DNA of 64,000 bases from Vibrio atypicus (GTDB lineage: Bacteria; Pseudomonadota; Gammaproteobacteria; Enterobacterales; Vibrionaceae), in the NCBI RefSeq assembly GCF_009811315.1, contig NZ_BLID01000008.1, positions 1 to 64,000 on the forward strand, written 5' to 3'. Positions 1 through 8,365 of this stretch are shown here, one piece after another; the stretch's first letter is position 1, and every line of letters begins with the position of its first letter. The position numbers and the translations under genes are program-made. The notes under the pieces are model-generated. The model searched no databases, was not told where the DNA came from, and saw nothing but the letters and a program-made list of their open reading frames with translations.

Positions 1-1
1 T

Positions 2-120
2 TGCTTGGCGACCATAGCGATTTGGACCCACCTGATTTCCATGCCGAACTCAGAAGTGAAACGAATTAGCGCCGATGGTAGTGTGGGGCTTCCCCATGTG
101 AGAGTAGGACATCGCCAGGC
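2..120 (+). rRNA. rrf: 5S ribosomal RNA
   Basis: The sequence is a complete bacterial 5S rRNA of about 119 nt. The 5' end TGCTTGGCGA pairs with the 3' end TCGCCAGGC to form helix I, and the conserved ATGCCGAACTCAGAAGTGAAACG segment lies near positions 42-64. It is the last rRNA gene of an rRNA operon whose 16S and 23S genes lie before the window. A tRNA gene follows about 70 bp later, probably in the same transcript. Confidence 0.95.
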
Positions 121-190
121 TTTAAATATCGTTATCTGTATAGACAGGTAACTACATCATCAGTGTACTAATCTGACGATGACAATTTGT

Positions 191-281
191 GGAGAGATGG
201 CTGAGTGGTTGAAAGCACCGGTCTTGAAAACCGGCATACGTTAATAGCGTATCTAGGGTTCAAATCCCTATCTCTCCGCCA
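191..281 (+). tRNA. tRNA-Ser (anticodon UGA)
   Basis: A 91-nt class II tRNA with a 7-bp acceptor stem (GGAGAGA with TCTCTCC), the anticodon TGA at 225-227, a long variable arm, the T-loop GGTTCAAATCC and an encoded CCA end at 279-281. The anticodon reads UCA-type serine codons. It follows the 5S gene in the same orientation and is closed by a hairpin terminator. Confidence 0.95.
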
Positions 282-286
282 CATTG

Positions 287-317
287 AAAAGCCTCGCTAG
301 AAATAGCGAGGCTTTTT
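287..317 (+). terminator. Intrinsic terminator after tRNA-Ser
   Basis: AAGCCTCGCTA and TAGCGAGGCTT form a GC-rich stem around a short AT-rich loop, followed by six T. It ends the rRNA/tRNA transcript and faces the minus-strand gene that ends at 358. Confidence 0.85.
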
Positions 318-357
318 TCATTTCTGTTCAATCCTGTTTCTGTGATTTGTTTGATAA

Positions 358-1167
358 TTAGTAATACTGGTTATAAATACTATCTGTTTCGCCGCTTGCT
401 TTCATTTTTATCAAAACCTTCTGTAGTTCATAAGCTTTAGATCCCTTTCTTAGCTGTACTGTGGCGTTATTTGGTCCCTTCTCTTTATTTGGGTTGTAGT
501 CAGGATTTGGTACTTCTTGGTAGTGATTAGAGTTACGTGAGAAACCCAAATATAAAGGTTCCACACCACCACAGCACTCCATGTGAACTTTGATGTCTTG
601 AGCATTATGGATTTTGAGGTAATAGAGTAGAGATGCTCGATTGTAGATATAGAAATCCCCTCGCTTTTTACGTAGCAAGCTAATTGCTTTCGGAATGGTC
701 ATTTCTGGTACTGCATAGATTCGAATGTTTTCTAGCTCACGTACAAAGTCGGGTGATCCAAGAGACTGTAAAATGGTCGACCCTTCAAGTTGCTTTAGAG
801 AGGTTATCGTTGGGAATTCGTGCCGAGAGATGCCGATTTCTCCTCCAGGAAAACCATTCTCAATGTAATAGGTATAAACCTCGCGGTGTTCATTGAAATT
901 AAAGCCGGGATAGAAGTCGATCTCGCCATCTTGTAACTGCTTTAATATACGTTTTTTGGGGCCTCGAATGATCTCTAGTTGACAGCCTAGTTTTTCGGCG
1001 ATGACTTGGTAGAAGTGAGCATAAAGTCCACTGCTATCAGGTGCGGAGGCAATTAAAGGTAGGCGCTCATTTGTTCTATAACCCATTTTTAGAGTACAGG
1101 CTTGAGTACTAAACGATACGGTGAGTAGTAAGTATAGAGATACGTGAACCAACATGGTCAAATGCAT
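358..1167 (-). CDS. Periplasmic solute-binding protein (SBP_bac_3-like)
   Basis: About 269 residues with an N-terminal hydrophobic signal peptide that ends near Ala-Cys (STQAC), then a type II periplasmic-binding fold resembling amino-acid or sensor-type family 3 binding proteins. The longer reading frame begins at 1206, but the ATG at 1167 is preferred because GGAGG lies 8 nt upstream and the signal peptide then starts at the N-terminus. No transporter membrane or ATPase gene is adjacent, so it is an orphan; such proteins may serve a distant transporter or act in sensing. The ligand cannot be predicted. It lies between the tRNA terminator and the terminator of add, so it probably has its own promoter. 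Confidence 0.75.
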   Translation of the reverse strand: MHLTMLVHVSLYLLLTVSFSTQACTLKMGYRTNERLPLIASAPDSSGLYAHFYQVIAEKLGCQLEIIRGPKKRILKQLQDGEIDFYPGFNFNEHREVYTYYIENGFPGGEIGISRHEFPTITSLKQLEGSTILQSLGSPDFVRELENIRIYAVPEMTIPKAISLLRKKRGDFYIYNRASLLYYLKIHNAQDIKVHMECCGGVEPLYLGFSRNSNHYQEVPNPDYNPNKEKGPNNATVQLRKGSKAYELQKVLIKMKASGETDSIYNQYY

Positions 1168-1235
1168 CCTGTGATCCTCCACGAAAGCGAGCTGGTAGGA
1201 ATGCATAAAGTTTAGTTGAAGACTAGTCGATAGGT

Positions 1236-1265
1236 ATAAAAAAGCCGACGTTTATTCGTCGGCTT
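1236..1265 (-). terminator. Intrinsic terminator after add
   Basis: On the minus strand AAGCCGACG and CGTCGGCTT form a perfect 9-bp stem with a 6-nt loop, followed by a run of six T. It lies 21 bp after the add stop codon. Confidence 0.85.
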
Positions 1266-1286
1266 ATCAGCATCTAAAAATGAAAG

Positions 1287-2291
1287 TTATACGCGGTTAG
1301 CGACTTTATCTTTAAGCTCTTGTTTTTCTGCATCAGAAATGAAAGCGAGTTCTAGACCGTTGATCTGTGCTTGACAAATTTGTTCTTGGGATAGCCCTGC
1401 TTGTGGTGCTGCTACTTCGTATTCATACGGAAGTTCAATACCTTCAACTGCTGGGTCATCAGTGTTGAGACAAGCTAATACGCCGTGCTCAAGGAACTGT
1501 TTTAACGGGTGGTTAGCTAACGTTTCAACAGTGCTGGTTTGGAAGTTTGATGTTAGGCAAGACTCAATACCAATACGGTTAGCTGCAAGGTAATCCATTA
1601 GCTTAGGATCGTGAATTGCTTTTACGCCGTGACCGATACGAGTTGCACCAAGCTCCTGAATCGCTTGCCACATACTTTCAGCACCAGCAGCTTCACCTGC
1701 GTGAACGGTGACTTTTAGTCCTGCATCTTTGACTTGTGCAAAGTGTTTAACAAAACGATCGCCTGGTTGGCCTAGCTCATCACCTGCCAAGTCTACAGCA
1801 ACAATTTTGTCTTTTTGAGTTAGGATAGCATCTAGCTCTTGCTGACAAGCGTCAGTACCAAATGTGCGGCTCATAATGCCAATTAGGTTGGTCTTGATAC
1901 CGAAGTCACGCATACCTGCTTCTACACCGTCAACAACTGCCTCAACGACACCAGCGATAGGGAGTTTATGTTTCATTGCCATGTAGTATGGAGAGAAACG
2001 TAATTCAGCGTAATCGATTTGTGCGTTTAGTGCGTCTTCTACGTTTTCGTAAGCAACACGACGACAAGCGTCTAGGTCACCTAAAACAGCAACCCCCCAA
2101 TCTAATTTTGAAAGGAAAGCGACTAATGAAGGCTCAGCTTCGACAATTTGAACGTGAGGAGTTAAAGATTCTACGTCGTAAGCAGGTAAAGCCACACCAA
2201 ACTTTTGGCCAAGCTCTAGAATGGTTTTAGTACGGATATTACCATCAAGGTGACGGTGAAGATCAGTCAGAGGGAGGTTCTTGGTTATCAT
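1287..2291 (-). CDS. add: Adenosine deaminase
   Basis: Hydrolytic deamination of adenosine and deoxyadenosine to inosine and deoxyinosine in cytosolic purine salvage. The protein has the zinc-binding HxH motif at the N-terminus (LHRHLDGN, His12 and His14), the VHAGE segment with a metal-ligand His and catalytic Glu, and the DD pair in LNTDDP near the C-terminus. The ATG at 2291 gives 334 residues, the usual length in this family; the longer frame to 2336 adds a hydrophobic, unconserved-looking leader. No purine riboswitch of the kind known before add in V. vulnificus is present in the 98-bp gap to the upstream gene. A strong terminator follows. Confidence 0.95.
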   Translation of the reverse strand: MITKNLPLTDLHRHLDGNIRTKTILELGQKFGVALPAYDVESLTPHVQIVEAEPSLVAFLSKLDWGVAVLGDLDACRRVAYENVEDALNAQIDYAELRFSPYYMAMKHKLPIAGVVEAVVDGVEAGMRDFGIKTNLIGIMSRTFGTDACQQELDAILTQKDKIVAVDLAGDELGQPGDRFVKHFAQVKDAGLKVTVHAGEAAGAESMWQAIQELGATRIGHGVKAIHDPKLMDYLAANRIGIESCLTSNFQTSTVETLANHPLKQFLEHGVLACLNTDDPAVEGIELPYEYEVAAPQAGLSQEQICQAQINGLELAFISDAEKQELKDKVANRV

Positions 2292-2389
2292 TATTGTCAT
2301 TCCAATTAGATGAGTTGAGCTAAGTATAAGAATCAATGACAGTAGTGTCAGCAGAGTAAGGGCAGAAAAGCAGCGATAGACGTTGCTTT

Positions 2390-4930
2390 TTATTTCATGT
2401 TAACTAAATCTGTTGGCCATTCTTTAAAAGGAACAGGGCGACTATATAGAAAGCCTTGTGCTTGAGGACAATTTAGTTGAGATAGCATTTGTGCTTGTTC
2501 TTCAGTTTCTACGCCTTCCGCGACAAGATCCACTTTCATTCCGCGCGTCATATTGATGATGGCGGCAACGATGGAGGTATCTAAGCCATTACTATCCAGT
2601 TTATTGACAAAGGTGCGGTCTATTTTTAGACAGTCAAAAGGTAGCTTATGTAAGTAAGCAAGAGAGCTATATCCGGTACCAAAATCATCAATAGCGATAT
2701 GAACACCAAGCTCTTTGATCGCTTGCATATTCTTAATCGTCACTGGGTCATTATCAACAATGCGTGATTCAGTAATCTCTAGGGTTAGATTATTTGCAGG
2801 CAGTCCCGATTTATTGAGAACATTGCGTAAGCTTGCAATAAAGTCGGGTTGTGATAACTGGTTGACTGAAAGGTTAACGTGCATATGGAAGCTTTCATCC
2901 CACTTTCCTTCCTCAATACCGCGAATAGCATCTTGGCATGCTTGCGTGAGGATCTGCTCTCCCATTGGCCCGATAAGACCGCTCTCTTCAGCAATTGGGA
3001 TAAACTCTAAAGGTGAAACTAAACCAGACGTAGGAGATATCCAACGCGCGAGAGCTTCTGCACCCAATATTTTCCCTGTATTGATATCGACAATTGGCTG
3101 ATAGAAAGGAATGAACTCGCCATTCTCTAGTCCCTCTTTTATTTGCGATAACATCAAGGTTCGCTTGCGGGAGATATCTGCCATTTCCGGACTGTAGTAG
3201 CTGACTTGAGAAGATTCTTGCTTGGCATTGCTGAGTGCAATACTGCCGTTGCGAAGCCAGCGAGTCATATTATGATCAGGACCACTTTCTACAATACCGA
3301 TTGATACGTTAACGACGATGCTTTCTTGCTCCATGATGAAAGGAGACGCAAACATCTGCTGAATTCGGCGCGTGATCAATGAGGTTTGTTCTGCGTCGTA
3401 CAGCTGAGGTATGTAGATTGCGAACTCATCACCACCGATGCGGGCAAGGTAACTCTCGTCTGAAAAAAGAGATTTCAAACGCTCCGAAAGAATGATTAAT
3501 AGCTGATCACCTTTATAGTGACCTAGGCTATTGTTGATATTCCTAAATTTGTTGATCCCGATAAGCATTAAGGTGCCATCAAGTTTGTTCAACGTATCGC
3601 AAGTGTCGATTAAACCCTCACGGCTATAGAGTTGGGTGAGGGAGTCATAGAGCAGTTGTGAGCGCAGAGCTCGAAATGAGGCTTTTAAATTATTGGCCAT
3701 TTCGTTGAAGGCGAACACTAACATTGTCGTTTCGTAGATATTGCCTGGTTTCGGCATTTGCGTGTCCCAATCACCTTTGGCGAGGTGTTTTGCTGCAGCC
3801 ACTGTAGAAGTAATTGGGGCGACCACGCGATTGAATGCAACCAAGCCAATGGTGATACCGGTTAAACAGACAATCACGCCGATAATCCAGCTATAACGCT
3901 GGCTCTCTGGGAGTCTTCCCAGTAGATCAGACTCTGAGATCGCTACACCGATTTGCCACTTGAGGCCATATTCGTCGATATATGGTGTCAGGTGATTAAA
4001 GAAGCGCTCGCCATTAATCTTGAGTGTAAAACGCTCTATCTGTTCCAGGTGATTGAGATTATTGCTATCGGTGTACTCTGCGCTTCTTTTAACGATTAGG
4101 TTGGCGCTTTCAGTCGCAAGTAATCTTTCTCCTTTCTTACTATATGGGGTTCCCCAAGAAACAACGCTCCCGCCCGTAGAGTGTGCCACTAGCCTTTGTT
4201 GGTCATCAATAATAAAAATGATGGCATTGGTACGCTCTTGTTGATCCTTTAAGAATGAGTTAAATGTATCAATCTTAACATCGGTGACTACCACACCTTG
4301 AAACTGATTCTGTTGGAATACAGGTGTTAGGGCAGAGAGAGTGATTTCTTGTCTTTCATCAGCATTGGCATAGATTGAAGACCAAATCGGTTTTTTTGCT
4401 TTGGCGACAGGGGTATACCAAGGACGGACTCGAGGATCGTAGTCACTGATGATAGAGCGAATATCATTGCTTGCTGTTTGACCACGATAGATGATGAGCT
4501 GCTGATTGGTGCGGTCATCTTGCACCATGAGAGTAAAGCCTTGGTTTGCTTCTTTTCTAAAGCCGATATATTCGGCATTTTCACCACCAAAGCCAATCAC
4601 ATCCAACTGAGGGATCGAATCATAGCGATCTTGGAAACTAGAGAGAAAGTATTGCTCGATAACTGAGCCATCACCAGGCGTGTACAATTGGTTGAAGCCA
4701 ATGCTATGACTTAGCGCCAAGCTTGCTTGAAAGGGCTCATTAAGGAACTCATTCAACTCAAGCGTGACATTATTGGTTAAAGCGGAGAGTTGTTTATCGC
4801 TAATATCGACCACCATCTCTTCATAGCTTTTTTTCTGGACAGCAATAATGACACCGATTGTGATAATAAAAATCATCACAAAAGGAAGCACTACCGCCGT
4901 TCTAAGCGTAATCTGTGTGGTTGTTGACAT
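2390..4930 (-). CDS. Membrane dCache-HAMP-GGDEF-EAL protein (cyclic-di-GMP)
   Basis: An 846-residue inner-membrane signalling protein. Order: TM1 (about 10-31), periplasmic dCache-like sensor (about 35-340), TM2 (347-368), HAMP (about 368-420), GGDEF domain (about 425-585) and EAL domain (about 595-840). The GGDEF signature is intact at 499-503, but the family's metal-binding Asp near the domain start is Gly458 and two following acidic positions are Asn (460, 467). The product-inhibition RxxD site is absent (SDES at 490-493). The EAL domain keeps EAL (625-627), NLS, the Glu in TLEITES, DDFGTG (748-753), the Lys in LKIDRTF, AEGVE and QGF. The reading is therefore mainly a phosphodiesterase with a weak or regulatory GGDEF domain. 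The ligand of the sensor is unknown. Confidence 0.9.
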   Translation of the reverse strand: MSTTTQITLRTAVVLPFVMIFIITIGVIIAVQKKSYEEMVVDISDKQLSALTNNVTLELNEFLNEPFQASLALSHSIGFNQLYTPGDGSVIEQYFLSSFQDRYDSIPQLDVIGFGGENAEYIGFRKEANQGFTLMVQDDRTNQQLIIYRGQTASNDIRSIISDYDPRVRPWYTPVAKAKKPIWSSIYANADERQEITLSALTPVFQQNQFQGVVVTDVKIDTFNSFLKDQQERTNAIIFIIDDQQRLVAHSTGGSVVSWGTPYSKKGERLLATESANLIVKRSAEYTDSNNLNHLEQIERFTLKINGERFFNHLTPYIDEYGLKWQIGVAISESDLLGRLPESQRYSWIIGVIVCLTGITIGLVAFNRVVAPITSTVAAAKHLAKGDWDTQMPKPGNIYETTMLVFAFNEMANNLKASFRALRSQLLYDSLTQLYSREGLIDTCDTLNKLDGTLMLIGINKFRNINNSLGHYKGDQLLIILSERLKSLFSDESYLARIGGDEFAIYIPQLYDAEQTSLITRRIQQMFASPFIMEQESIVVNVSIGIVESGPDHNMTRWLRNGSIALSNAKQESSQVSYYSPEMADISRKRTLMLSQIKEGLENGEFIPFYQPIVDINTGKILGAEALARWISPTSGLVSPLEFIPIAEESGLIGPMGEQILTQACQDAIRGIEEGKWDESFHMHVNLSVNQLSQPDFIASLRNVLNKSGLPANNLTLEITESRIVDNDPVTIKNMQAIKELGVHIAIDDFGTGYSSLAYLHKLPFDCLKIDRTFVNKLDSNGLDTSIVAAIINMTRGMKVDLVAEGVETEEQAQMLSQLNCPQAQGFLYSRPVPFKEWPTDLVNMK

Positions 4931-5091
4931 ACTCTTGCTTCTATAGATGGTGTATATCGTATTCTATATTCTTAAAAACACTCAAGCGAGCCATTTTTAG
5001 CCAATAAACCATTCATCATAGCTAAAATAGTAAACTGATTGATTACAATTTATCTATTTTTTGTCATTCCTTCAAAACTTAGATTAATGAC

Positions 5092-6495
5092 TTAATAGAG
5101 CTCTTTTAGTTTGCGTGTCAGAGTGTTTCTTCCCCAGCCTAATACTTTAGCGGCATCTTGCTTATGGCCATTGGTATGCTCAAGTGCTGCTTCCAAAAGT
5201 ATACGTTCAAATTCAGGAAGTGCGTAAGAAAGTAGTTCAGTATCTCCCTGAGATAGCGATTGTTTTGCCCAAGATGAGAGTTGAACCTGCCATGAGTCAT
5301 TGGTTGAGAAGCTTTGCGTCGACTTTTCTTCAAGCAGTTCGGTTGGGAGATCGCTTGGTAATACTTCGCTGCCACTCGCCATTACCGTGAGCCAGCGACA
5401 AATATTCTCAAGTTGTCTTACGTTCCCTGGCCATTCAAGGTTGTTGAGCCTCTCAATTGTGGTTGGGTGAAGCGTTTTTACATCCACACCAAGCTCTTCC
5501 GAGGCTAATGCTAAGAAGTGCAATGTTAGCTTCTCAATGTCTTGTTTGCGTTCTCGCAGGGCAGGGATTTGGATTCGAATAACATTAAGGCGGTGAAAAA
5601 GGTCTTCACGAAAGTCGCCTTCATGGACTAGCTTTTCAAGGTTTTGGTGTGTCGCTGCGACAATTCGCACATCCACTTTTATGGGTGAGTGTCCGCCGAC
5701 TCGATAAAACTGACCATCGGCGAGAACGCGCAATAAACGCGTTTGAATATCGAGTGGCATATCACCAATCTCATCCAAAAACAGGGTGCCTCCATTGGCT
5801 TGTTCAAAGCGACCTTGGCGAATGCTATTGGCGCCAGTGAATGCTCCTTTCTCATGACCAAACAATTCTGACTCGATCAGATCTTTTGGAATCGCCGCCA
5901 TGTTGAGCGCGATGAAGGGTTTGCTGGCTCGCGGACTGTGCCTGTGTAATGCGTGGGCGACCAGTTCTTTACCTGTACCGGACTCACCATTAATAAGAAC
6001 AGAAATCGATGAGCGCGAGAGTCGACCAATGGCGCGAAACACCTCCTGCATGGAAGGCGCTTCACCAATGATCTCTGGCGCGTTGTATTCGGCTGTGTCA
6101 GCGCTTGCTTGCTCTCTTTTTTGTTCTTGGCTATGAGCAATCGCACGTTCAACTAGAGTAAGAGTTTCGTCAACATCAAAAGGTTTTGGAAGATACTCGA
6201 AAGCCCCTTTTTGATAGGCGTTAACGGCGGCATCCAAGTCAGAGTGGGCAGTCATGATAATGACTGGAAGATCAGGAGAGCGTTCATTTACTTGGCGCAG
6301 CAGTTCGATACCATCGATGCCCGGCATGCGAATATCTGATACTAATACGTCAGGGCTTTCACGTTCTAAGGCCAGTAATACGCTTTCGGCATCTGAGAAA
6401 GTGTCACACTTAATATTGGCGGATGAGAGCGTCTTTTCCATAACCCAGCGGATTGAGCTGTCATCATCGACTACCCAAACGTATCCTTTACTCAT
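5092..6495 (-). CDS. ntrC: Nitrogen regulation response regulator NtrC
   Basis: A 467-residue sigma-54 activator. The receiver domain (1-120) has the phospho-acceptor Asp54 (LVSDIRMPG). The central AAA+ domain has Walker A GESGTGKE and the sigma-54 contact motif GAFTGA. The C-terminus carries a Fis-type helix-turn-helix (KQDAAKVLGWGRNTLTRKLKEL). When phosphorylated by NtrB it activates glnA and other nitrogen genes. It is 33 bp after ntrB on the same strand. The length is close to E. coli NtrC (469). Confidence 0.97.
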   Translation of the reverse strand: MSKGYVWVVDDDSSIRWVMEKTLSSANIKCDTFSDAESVLLALERESPDVLVSDIRMPGIDGIELLRQVNERSPDLPVIIMTAHSDLDAAVNAYQKGAFEYLPKPFDVDETLTLVERAIAHSQEQKREQASADTAEYNAPEIIGEAPSMQEVFRAIGRLSRSSISVLINGESGTGKELVAHALHRHSPRASKPFIALNMAAIPKDLIESELFGHEKGAFTGANSIRQGRFEQANGGTLFLDEIGDMPLDIQTRLLRVLADGQFYRVGGHSPIKVDVRIVAATHQNLEKLVHEGDFREDLFHRLNVIRIQIPALRERKQDIEKLTLHFLALASEELGVDVKTLHPTTIERLNNLEWPGNVRQLENICRWLTVMASGSEVLPSDLPTELLEEKSTQSFSTNDSWQVQLSSWAKQSLSQGDTELLSYALPEFERILLEAALEHTNGHKQDAAKVLGWGRNTLTRKLKELY

Positions 6496-6528
6496 AATTC
6501 TTCCTCACAGCAATGCAACTCACGTTAA

Positions 6529-7593
6529 TTAAATCGGCAGGTAAATTGTAAATATGGTTCTGCCTGGCCAGCTTTCGACATCGATCTTTCCTTGATGTTG
6601 ATCGATGAGGTTTTGCGAAATTGAAAGGCCTAGCCCAGTACCGCCTTCTCTACCGCTGACCATAGGGTAAAAGAGTGTGTCTTGTAGATCGGCAGGAATG
6701 CCAGGTCCGTTGTCGATAATTTCAACTCGCGCGGCCAGCTTACAACGCTGACCATGAATATTGGCTTGATGCACTGTTCTGGTGCGAACCGTGATTTTGC
6801 CATTGTTTTGGTTTTGTAGAATTTGACCAGCATTGCTGACGATATTCAGTAAAGCTTGCTCGATTTGGTCCGCATCCATTAAAAACTCAGGTAAGCTAGG
6901 ATCGTAGTCACGCTCGATGACAACACTTTGTCCGATCTCCAGTTCAACCAGTTGGCGAACTTTTTCTAAAATAAGGTGCAGGTTTTCATTTTGCTTTTTA
7001 CCTGGCTTTTGAGGGCCGAGCAGTCGGTCGACTAAGTTTCTGAGGCGATCCGCTTGTTCGATAATGATTTGGGTATATTCAGTCAGCGATTGGTCTGGCA
7101 GCATGCGCTCAAGTAATTGTGCTGCACCGCGTAGGCCACCTAATGGGTTTTTGATTTCATGGGCTAATCCGCGAACCAATAACTTGGCGGCTTGTTGCTG
7201 CGCATGTTGATTGAGTTCCTGTGAGAGACGACGCTGCTGACCAATTTTACGCATTTCGACCAGCAACATGAGTTCGCGGTTCCAAGAGATTGGGCTAACC
7301 GTAACTTCTAACATCAAGGGTTTACCATCAACAACAAAGGTCACGTCACTATCCGTAATGCTCTGGCCACTTTGTAGGGGCTGAGAAAGCAGCGCTAAAT
7401 CCATTGAGGCGTGCTGAATGAGCTTAGACAATGGTTGATCGACAATGCGCTTGGCACTTTGCGAGAAGAGTTGCTCTGCTGATGGGTTTGCGTACTTCAC
7501 CTGAAGTACTTCATTCATCACCAAAGTCGCCGTTACTTGGTTGTTTAAAATGATACTGTCGAGTTCATTACTCACAAAATACCTCTCATCCAT
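6529..7593 (-). CDS. ntrB: Nitrogen regulation sensor histidine kinase NtrB
   Basis: A 354-residue cytosolic kinase and phosphatase for NtrC, controlled by PII in known systems. It has an N-terminal PAS-type domain (about 15-120), the H-box with phospho-acceptor His145 (GLAHEIKNP), and an HATPase domain with the N box, DNGPGIP and GTGLGLSI. No membrane segment is present. It lies upstream of ntrC, and an NtrC box sits just before its start, fitting NtrC control of this promoter as at E. coli glnL. Confidence 0.96.
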   Translation of the reverse strand: MDERYFVSNELDSIILNNQVTATLVMNEVLQVKYANPSAEQLFSQSAKRIVDQPLSKLIQHASMDLALLSQPLQSGQSITDSDVTFVVDGKPLMLEVTVSPISWNRELMLLVEMRKIGQQRRLSQELNQHAQQQAAKLLVRGLAHEIKNPLGGLRGAAQLLERMLPDQSLTEYTQIIIEQADRLRNLVDRLLGPQKPGKKQNENLHLILEKVRQLVELEIGQSVVIERDYDPSLPEFLMDADQIEQALLNIVSNAGQILQNQNNGKITVRTRTVHQANIHGQRCKLAARVEIIDNGPGIPADLQDTLFYPMVSGREGGTGLGLSISQNLIDQHQGKIDVESWPGRTIFTIYLPI

Positions 7594-7610
7594 GATCTTA
7601 AAATGTGCAA

Positions 7611-7627
7611 TGCACCATAATGGTGCG
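7611..7627 (-). promoter_or_regulatory. NtrC box before ntrB
   Basis: TGCACCATAATGGTGCG is a near-perfect palindrome matching the NtrC consensus TGCACCN5GGTGCA. It lies 18 bp upstream of the ntrB start, between ntrB and the DUF4124 gene, the same place as the glnL operator in E. coli, where NtrC represses the internal promoter. Confidence 0.85.
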
Positions 7628-7684
7628 TTCTACATTTCAAGTATGGCGCAATCTAGGCTAGAGCAGAAGAAAAAAGTCGTGTAA

Positions 7685-8230
7685 TCACTTAGGTTTTACA
7701 GGTGAAGGGACCTTTTTCTGGCTCGCACGTAATAGATGCACCGATATAGGGTTAGAAGATGCAATAAGCTTGCCGTCTCTATGAGCTTGAATCATAAAGG
7801 TATGCGTACCTCGATCTAGGTTTCTTAATTCCCAAAGGGACTGAACTTTAGGCGCTGAATGAGGGGCGCCATCCATCACCAGTTGTAAGCTTTCATCAAC
7901 AGCCAGTTTTCGGTTGACTGTGGCTCTAATCGTAAGCATTCCGGCATTGCTGCGTATGGTTTGGTCATGCAGTGGCGCAATGATACTGATTGTTAGTGGT
8001 TCAATGGTGGGTTCTGACGCGCTTGGAGGTTCAGGCGGCGTTGGTTGCTCAAATTGAGGTGCGGGAGCAGAGTCACGATAGTCGGGCATTTCTATTTTTT
8101 TAGCATCATTGCTAATCGGTGTATCGCTGAAATGGACAACCCCCATGTCGTCGGTCCAAGTATAGACAGTTTGGGCCATACTTAGCGCGGTTTGGCTTAA
8201 CATGAGGCAGAGCATGATGAGCGTTCGCAT
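7685..8230 (-). CDS. DUF4124 domain protein in the gln operon
   Basis: A 181-residue exported protein. A signal peptide covers about residues 1-19, followed by a DUF4124 motif (VYTWTDDMGVVHFSDTP), a Pro/Glu-rich linker (about 55-75) and a C-terminal beta-rich part resembling an Ig-like or macroglobulin-like repeat. Function is unknown. It lies between glnA and ntrB on the same strand, separated from glnA by a terminator and from ntrB by an NtrC box. The linkage suggests shared nitrogen control, but nothing in the sequence shows a metabolic role. Confidence 0.85.
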   Translation of the reverse strand: MRTLIMLCLMLSQTALSMAQTVYTWTDDMGVVHFSDTPISNDAKKIEMPDYRDSAPAPQFEQPTPPEPPSASEPTIEPLTISIIAPLHDQTIRSNAGMLTIRATVNRKLAVDESLQLVMDGAPHSAPKVQSLWELRNLDRGTHTFMIQAHRDGKLIASSNPISVHLLRASQKKVPSPVKPK

Positions 8231-8294
8231 CGCGTGTTCCTAGCTGACTATGGGTGGGAACTTGATTTTAAACCGATGAAAAGCCTAGAAGAAA

Positions 8295-8324
8295 TGAAAA
8301 AGGCTCGCCTGCGAGGCGAGCCTT
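8295..8324 (-). terminator. Intrinsic terminator after glnA
   Basis: On the minus strand AAGGCTCGCCT and AGGCGAGCCTT form a perfect 11-bp stem with a 3-nt loop, followed by TTTTCA. It lies about 40 bp after the glnA stop, just before the DUF4124 gene, so most glnA mRNA should end here. A second, weaker hairpin (8333-8352) lies between it and the stop codon. Confidence 0.85.
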
Positions 8325-8365
8325 AAATTTTTGCAACATGACTGAATGTTGCCAACTAAAGTCGA

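Noticed and set aside
684..896. Plus-strand reading frame opposite the solute-binding protein gene
   Set aside because: It is antisense to a gene with clear family features and has no start signal.
2292..2389. Adenine riboswitch before add
   Set aside because: Such an element is known before add in V. vulnificus, but the 98-bp gap here has no GTTTCTACC-type core and no three-way junction.
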